This document shows positions 15,247 to 18,407 of a DNA stretch of 18,407 bases, in pieces. The position numbers and the translations under genes were made by a program. Below the pieces are notes generated by a model. The model was given only the letters and a program-made list of their open reading frames with translations. It did not search any database and was not told the origin of the DNA. Origin of the DNA: Spongiibacteraceae bacterium (GTDB lineage Bacteria; Pseudomonadota; Gammaproteobacteria; Pseudomonadales; PIVM01); the NCBI GenBank assembly GCA_030618505.1, contig JAUXDF010000014.1, positions 1 through 18,407 of the forward strand, read 5' to 3'. Each line of letters starts with the position of its first letter. Position 1 is the first letter of the stretch.

Positions 15247-15966
15247 CTATTTTAAACGGACTTTTAATGTTTTTAATGCCAACTCAATACTGGCATCAAG
15301 TTGCCCATCATCAAATAATTGCTCTCTCAATCGATAACTTGGCGGTCTCCTTTCCAGGTCAAGGTAATAAGGCACCGCAACACCGGTATAATGTTTTACC
15401 TGCTCCCTGCCCGCTCGAGTGTACAATGCAATTTTTAATGATAGACCGCGTGCTTTATCAGGTACGCGATAGGTCTTATTTTTCTTGCCTTTAATTACCT
15501 GCGGTAAACGGACTCCATCCCAGACCAGCAAATCACCATCTACAGTCGCCGTACGAAGTGTCAGCTCTGGCATCAGCAGCAGATCAAAGTTTACTGACTT
15601 GGCTAACTGCAAAACGATATCAGCAACATAAACCTGCTCATTATAGGGTACGAAATCACCCACCGCAGGGTTGTATATTGAGCCAGACTGCTCCAGCGCA
15701 TGATGACGAATATCTCGATATTGTTCTTCGCTAACAGTCACCACGTCAAAGCCCAATTTTTGCAGCTCGGCGATCAAGCGGCCGTGAACTTCATCATTGT
15801 ACTGGTGAAATTCCTTCACGATACTAAATACGGGAAAGACAATAATTTTTTGGGAGTCTTCCGACACTTCAGGCTTTGTTGGCTGTTCGGCGCATGCAGA
15901 GAACATTAAAAGCATAAACGTGACTAAAAAAACGTAAGAAACAAGGGGCTTGTTAATAGTAATCAA
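15247..15966 (-). CDS. Putative lipoprotein of unknown function
   Basis: I do not recognise this protein. From the start chosen it has 239 residues. The first 24 form a signal peptide (basic Lys, then VSYVFLVTFMLLMFSA) ending at a lipobox-like FSAC, with Cys25 the predicted lipidated residue; Phe at -3 is less usual. The mature part is soluble. The segment KIIVFPVFSIVKEFHQYND is followed by IAELQKLGFDVVTVS, an alternating alpha/beta pattern seen in small periplasmic lipoprotein domains, but no family call is justified. The open frame continues to a TTG at 15999; I prefer the TTG at 15966 because it gives a normal-length signal peptide and has GAGG eleven bases ahead. An ATG at 15915 would leave too short a leader. 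Lies 58 bases after the hydrolase gene. Confidence 0.7.
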   Translation of the reverse strand: MITINKPLVSYVFLVTFMLLMFSACAEQPTKPEVSEDSQKIIVFPVFSIVKEFHQYNDEVHGRLIAELQKLGFDVVTVSEEQYRDIRHHALEQSGSIYNPAVGDFVPYNEQVYVADIVLQLAKSVNFDLLLMPELTLRTATVDGDLLVWDGVRLPQVIKGKKNKTYRVPDKARGLSLKIALYTRAGREQVKHYTGVAVPYYLDLERRPPSYRLREQLFDDGQLDASIELALKTLKVRLK

Positions 15967-16024
15967 TAGATTTACAACCTCAATAAATAAACTTCTCAAA
16001 AACCAGCCGAATTAGGGGTGATAA

Positions 16025-16900
16025 TTATCCAGGGCCAGTCAAGAAAGCTAAGACCTTAGCGGCAAACTCTTCAAAATTCTCCCGGTGAGGGAAATGCCCC
16101 ACCCCTGGATAGCTGACAAACTCAAAGTCATTGGCAAATGCTTTTTCAATACTGGCAAACTGATCCATACCGACACTACCATCGGCTTCGCCGGCAAAAA
16201 ACAGTGTTGGCACGTCTGTTTGTTGAGTCATCAAATCCCGCTGCTGTTTCGTGGAGTTGCGAATCATCGCCCGATAATAGCCAATCAATGCCGTTAATCC
16301 ACCGGGCATCGACAAGGCTTTTTTTACAGGTTCCAGAGCAAACTCCGCAGAGCGCCAGTAAGGCGACCAGGTTCGATATAATTGATCAATAAACTGATAG
16401 TTGTTTTCGGGAATTTTTCGCTCCGCCACCCAGGGAAGCTGAAAGTAGAAAACATACCATGATTTCTTTAACTGCTGCCAGCTCATCACCGTTTGATTCA
16501 TATGGGGAATGCACATCACTACTAATTTTGAGATCTTTTCTGGCTGCATATTAGCGGCGGTATAAGCCGCAAAACCACCCCAATCGTGCCCAATAACAAT
16601 CGCATCATCCACGCCAAAAGCATCAATTAAAGCGAGCACATCCTCTGCCAGGCGCAGAGTAGAATAGTCATCATCAGGCGCCAAACTGCTGGGATAATAA
16701 CCACGCATAAACGGTGCTACCGCCCAGTAGCCAGCCTCCTCCAAACGACTCAGAGTTTGCTCAAAAGTATAAGCAGTATCAGGGAAACCGTGGAAACAAA
16801 GCACCAAAGGCCGCTTTTTATCGCTGCTTTTTGCATCGAGGCCTTTCTCCAGGTAGGAAAATTGAATACCGTTTGCCTCAATTTTTTTTGTCTCTGTCAT
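16025..16900 (-). CDS. Alpha/beta-hydrolase, epoxide hydrolase-like
   Basis: A 291-residue alpha/beta-hydrolase with an Asp nucleophile. Visible are the oxyanion motif HGFP (37-40), RGYYPSSLAP (66-75), the nucleophile elbow GHDWGG (104-109, Asp106), the acid Asp240 in FAGEADGSVG, and His269 in PGVGHFPHREN. The cap domain (about 130-220) has Tyr in WYVFYFQLPW and Tyr in GYYRAM, which could be the two tyrosines that activate the epoxide oxygen. Asp as nucleophile and HGFP fit epoxide hydrolases; haloalkane and haloacetate dehalogenases share part of this pattern and cannot be excluded. There is no signal peptide, so it is cytoplasmic. It lies between the lipoprotein and the 374-residue gene, all on one strand. 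Start ATG, with AGGAA about eleven bases upstream. Confidence 0.9.
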   Translation of the reverse strand: MTETKKIEANGIQFSYLEKGLDAKSSDKKRPLVLCFHGFPDTAYTFEQTLSRLEEAGYWAVAPFMRGYYPSSLAPDDDYSTLRLAEDVLALIDAFGVDDAIVIGHDWGGFAAYTAANMQPEKISKLVVMCIPHMNQTVMSWQQLKKSWYVFYFQLPWVAERKIPENNYQFIDQLYRTWSPYWRSAEFALEPVKKALSMPGGLTALIGYYRAMIRNSTKQQRDLMTQQTDVPTLFFAGEADGSVGMDQFASIEKAFANDFEFVSYPGVGHFPHRENFEEFAAKVLAFLTGPG

Positions 16901-17020
16901 GGATCAACATTTCCTGTCATTATTTTAAGTTTCTACACGAGGGAGTTCGAGCGAAGATTTTAACCAGTGATTGAGGCAATCAGCAAGCTTGATCCAGAAA
17001 CTTTAATTCATCTGCTGATA

Positions 17021-18145
17021 TTACTCCGCGCCGTCCAGGATATCCTTAAAACCTGAGGGATCATGGCGACCAAAAACTATCGTTTCAAATATACCCACAC
17101 CTTCAAGGTCACCCAGCTTTGCCTTGGCAACTTGATGAACGTGAATATGCTTATAATCCAGTGGATCGAGCTCATCGAGCACCCAATCTTCACGGGCAAA
17201 CACATTATCGCCTTTCCACACCGCATGCCCCCACTCCGGGTGCTGATAACCGATACCCAGCATCTGAAACCGAATCATCGGTTCGATCTCGATTTTTAGC
17301 ACTTCATCCTTAGTGTGAAGTTCAAGCTCGGCAGAGGCAGTACGTCGAGTACCCTTTTCCCAGTTGATTTTATGTGTTGCTTGTTCCATCTCAACAGCTG
17401 CGGGCTCGTCACCCACAGGGATATCTTCAATATTATCGTAAACCGGCAATTTACAAGCACTTACCTGTTTGGGGTTGCCATCGTGATCTTCAAAGGTACC
17501 AAACTGAGTGCAGAAATCATCAAAATGCAAGGCATTCCAGGTCCAGTAAACTCCGGGTTCGTCATTCAGTAATCCAGGCGCTCCGCCCTGCGGCTCACCA
17601 ACCGGCCGCACGCCCCAGGACTTGTCCCTAACCCCTAGCACATCAGGTTTTGTAAGCTCGGTACGTTTACCATCAATACTAAAATAGCCTTCCCAATAAC
17701 CAAACTGGGTAAAACGCGTGGTATCCATAATGGTATGCACACCCTCGGCCATATGGCTTTTAGGCTCCTCGGCAGCACAGGTGCGGGCAACAAAGGTCAT
17801 ATCACATTCGATTCCAGTGTCATTTGCGGAAATCGCCACACGCACCTTTTTCATAGGCTCTATGATTTCAATACTAAGCGGGCCAATCAGTGTTTCTGTA
17901 CGATCGTCCGGCGCACGCCGGGAACCATGAAAGGTGTGCTGCTTACCATCAACCACCACACTAAAATGACCGTCCATAACAAAACGATTCGGGTAAACAC
18001 CAAAACCCACCTCAAAGCAAAAAGCACCTTTCTTCTCAAAACCGGCAAACCAGTAACGATCGTAAAAAGTACGGGCACTCTGAACCGGGATAGCGATCGG
18101 GTTGGAGGTTTGGTGAATACAGTAATCATCAAATCGGGTTAACAT
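17021..18145 (-). CDS. Uncharacterised protein, possible beta-sandwich (DUF7064/CrtC-AttH-like)
   Basis: A 374-residue protein with no signal peptide or membrane segment, rich in Trp, acidic residues and beta-strand patterns. The central block GVRDKSWGVRPVGEP (171-185), followed by YWTWNALHF (200-208), resembles the W-G-R motifs of proteins related to hydroxyneurosporene synthase (CrtC/AttH type) and of DUF7064-like proteins; I make this link from memory and with low certainty. The second half has a His-rich strand YKHIHVHQV (331-339). ATG start with a strong AAAGGAG six bases upstream. It is the first gene of the four-gene same-strand group, 120 bases before the hydrolase. The coding region is intact. 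An enzyme acting on a lipid or isoprenoid is conceivable but not shown. Confidence 0.65.
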   Translation of the reverse strand: MLTRFDDYCIHQTSNPIAIPVQSARTFYDRYWFAGFEKKGAFCFEVGFGVYPNRFVMDGHFSVVVDGKQHTFHGSRRAPDDRTETLIGPLSIEIIEPMKKVRVAISANDTGIECDMTFVARTCAAEEPKSHMAEGVHTIMDTTRFTQFGYWEGYFSIDGKRTELTKPDVLGVRDKSWGVRPVGEPQGGAPGLLNDEPGVYWTWNALHFDDFCTQFGTFEDHDGNPKQVSACKLPVYDNIEDIPVGDEPAAVEMEQATHKINWEKGTRRTASAELELHTKDEVLKIEIEPMIRFQMLGIGYQHPEWGHAVWKGDNVFAREDWVLDELDPLDYKHIHVHQVAKAKLGDLEGVGIFETIVFGRHDPSGFKDILDGAE

Positions 18146-18243
18146 TGTTTACTCCTTTAATTCAGTCAAAACAGGTTTTCAGCTAACATATATAATTAAC
18201 AATAGTACATTCAGAGGCGTAGGAATATCAGCAAATTGTCTTA

Positions 18244-18407
18244 GTTAGTGCCTAACCAGAAACCGGAAGTTTTCGAAAATTAAGTCCGCTCCTGGCCAAC
18301 GCAAATCTTGCGACTTAAAGGCCTTGAAAAGGCCTAGGAGCTAGATTTGCGTTGGCCAGGAGCGGACTTAATTTTCGAAAACTTCCGGTTTCTGGTTAGG
18401 CACTAAC
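18244..18407. repeat. Perfect inverted repeat with 65-bp arms at the window end
   Basis: Bases 18244-18308 are the exact reverse complement of 18343-18407, around a 34-base loop. The loop contains a further 7-bp stem, AGGCCTT (18319-18325) with AAGGCCT (18329-18335). The right arm is cut by the window end, so 65 bp is a minimum. No open reading frame, transposase or U-tract accompanies it. It could be a natural large inverted repeat or a fold-back at an assembly edge. Confidence 0.85.

Noticed and set aside
16968..16982. A TGATTG/CAATCA hairpin between the 17021-18145 gene and the hydrolase.
   Set aside because: Six pairs with no U-tract on either strand; not a terminator and too small to call a repeat.
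18250..18401. GCCTAAC ... GTTAGGC ends inside the inverted repeat look like the R boxes of an integron attC site.
   Set aside because: attC sites have imperfect arms with unpaired bases and lie after gene cassettes. Here the arms are perfect, far too long-paired, and no integrase or cassette array is present.
1..18407. Hairpin telomeres of a linear plasmid, CRISPR, toxin-antitoxin or defence island.
   Set aside because: The genes are mostly conserved chromosomal housekeeping genes in their ancestral order. No Cas, restriction, toxin, protelomerase or phage-type gene and no regularly spaced repeats are present.

Overview
The window looks like one contig (18,407 bp, about half G+C) from a gammaproteobacterial chromosome. 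The main evidence is gene order. Reading leftward, ffh, rpsP, rimM, trmD, rplS, xerD, dsbC and hom follow the order I know from Pseudomonas. Divergently from ffh lie a YpjD-type cytochrome c assembly protein and a CorB-type CBS protein, as in Escherichia coli and Pseudomonas. A marine Cellvibrionales-like bacterium would fit, but that is inference. I see no phage, plasmid, transposase, CRISPR, rRNA or tRNA gene.

Layout. (1) 1-40 is a perfect palindrome made of two REP-like hairpins. (2) 51-4430, minus strand: hom, alaC, dsbC and xerD, with a second REP-like hairpin and two smaller stem-loops filling the dsbC-alaC gap. (3) 4491-6684, minus strand: the rpsP-rimM-trmD-rplS operon, closed by a clear intrinsic terminator. 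(4) 6944-8317, minus strand: ffh, with a candidate promoter whose -35 almost touches that of the divergent gene. (5) 8600-10755, plus strand: ypjD-like and corB-like membrane protein genes. (6) 10860-12361, minus strand: a compact metal-resistance operon of a ZntR-type MerR regulator and a Cu/Zn efflux permease, with a textbook MerR promoter (20-bp spacer and 22-bp dyad). (7) 12485-14182, minus strand: a KefB/KefC-type cation:proton antiporter. (8) 14325-18145, minus strand: four accessory genes (a large unrecognised protein, an epoxide-hydrolase-like enzyme, a putative lipoprotein and a CitE-like lyase). (9) 18244-18407 is a very large perfect inverted repeat that runs off the window end.

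How the genes work together. The left half is housekeeping: threonine/methionine precursor synthesis and alanine transamination, periplasmic disulfide isomerisation, chromosome dimer resolution, ribosome proteins with a 16S maturation factor and a tRNA methylase, and signal recognition particle targeting. The right half deals with metal and cation homeostasis plus an accessory catabolic-looking cluster with no clear pathway.

I find no convincing new multi-gene system. The best leads are the fold-back structures at both window ends (natural repeats or assembly edges), the stacked hairpins covering the alaC ribosome binding site, the ZntR-like sensor with a zinc-ligand His replaced by Glu, and the uncharacterised 17021-18145 protein and its neighbours.
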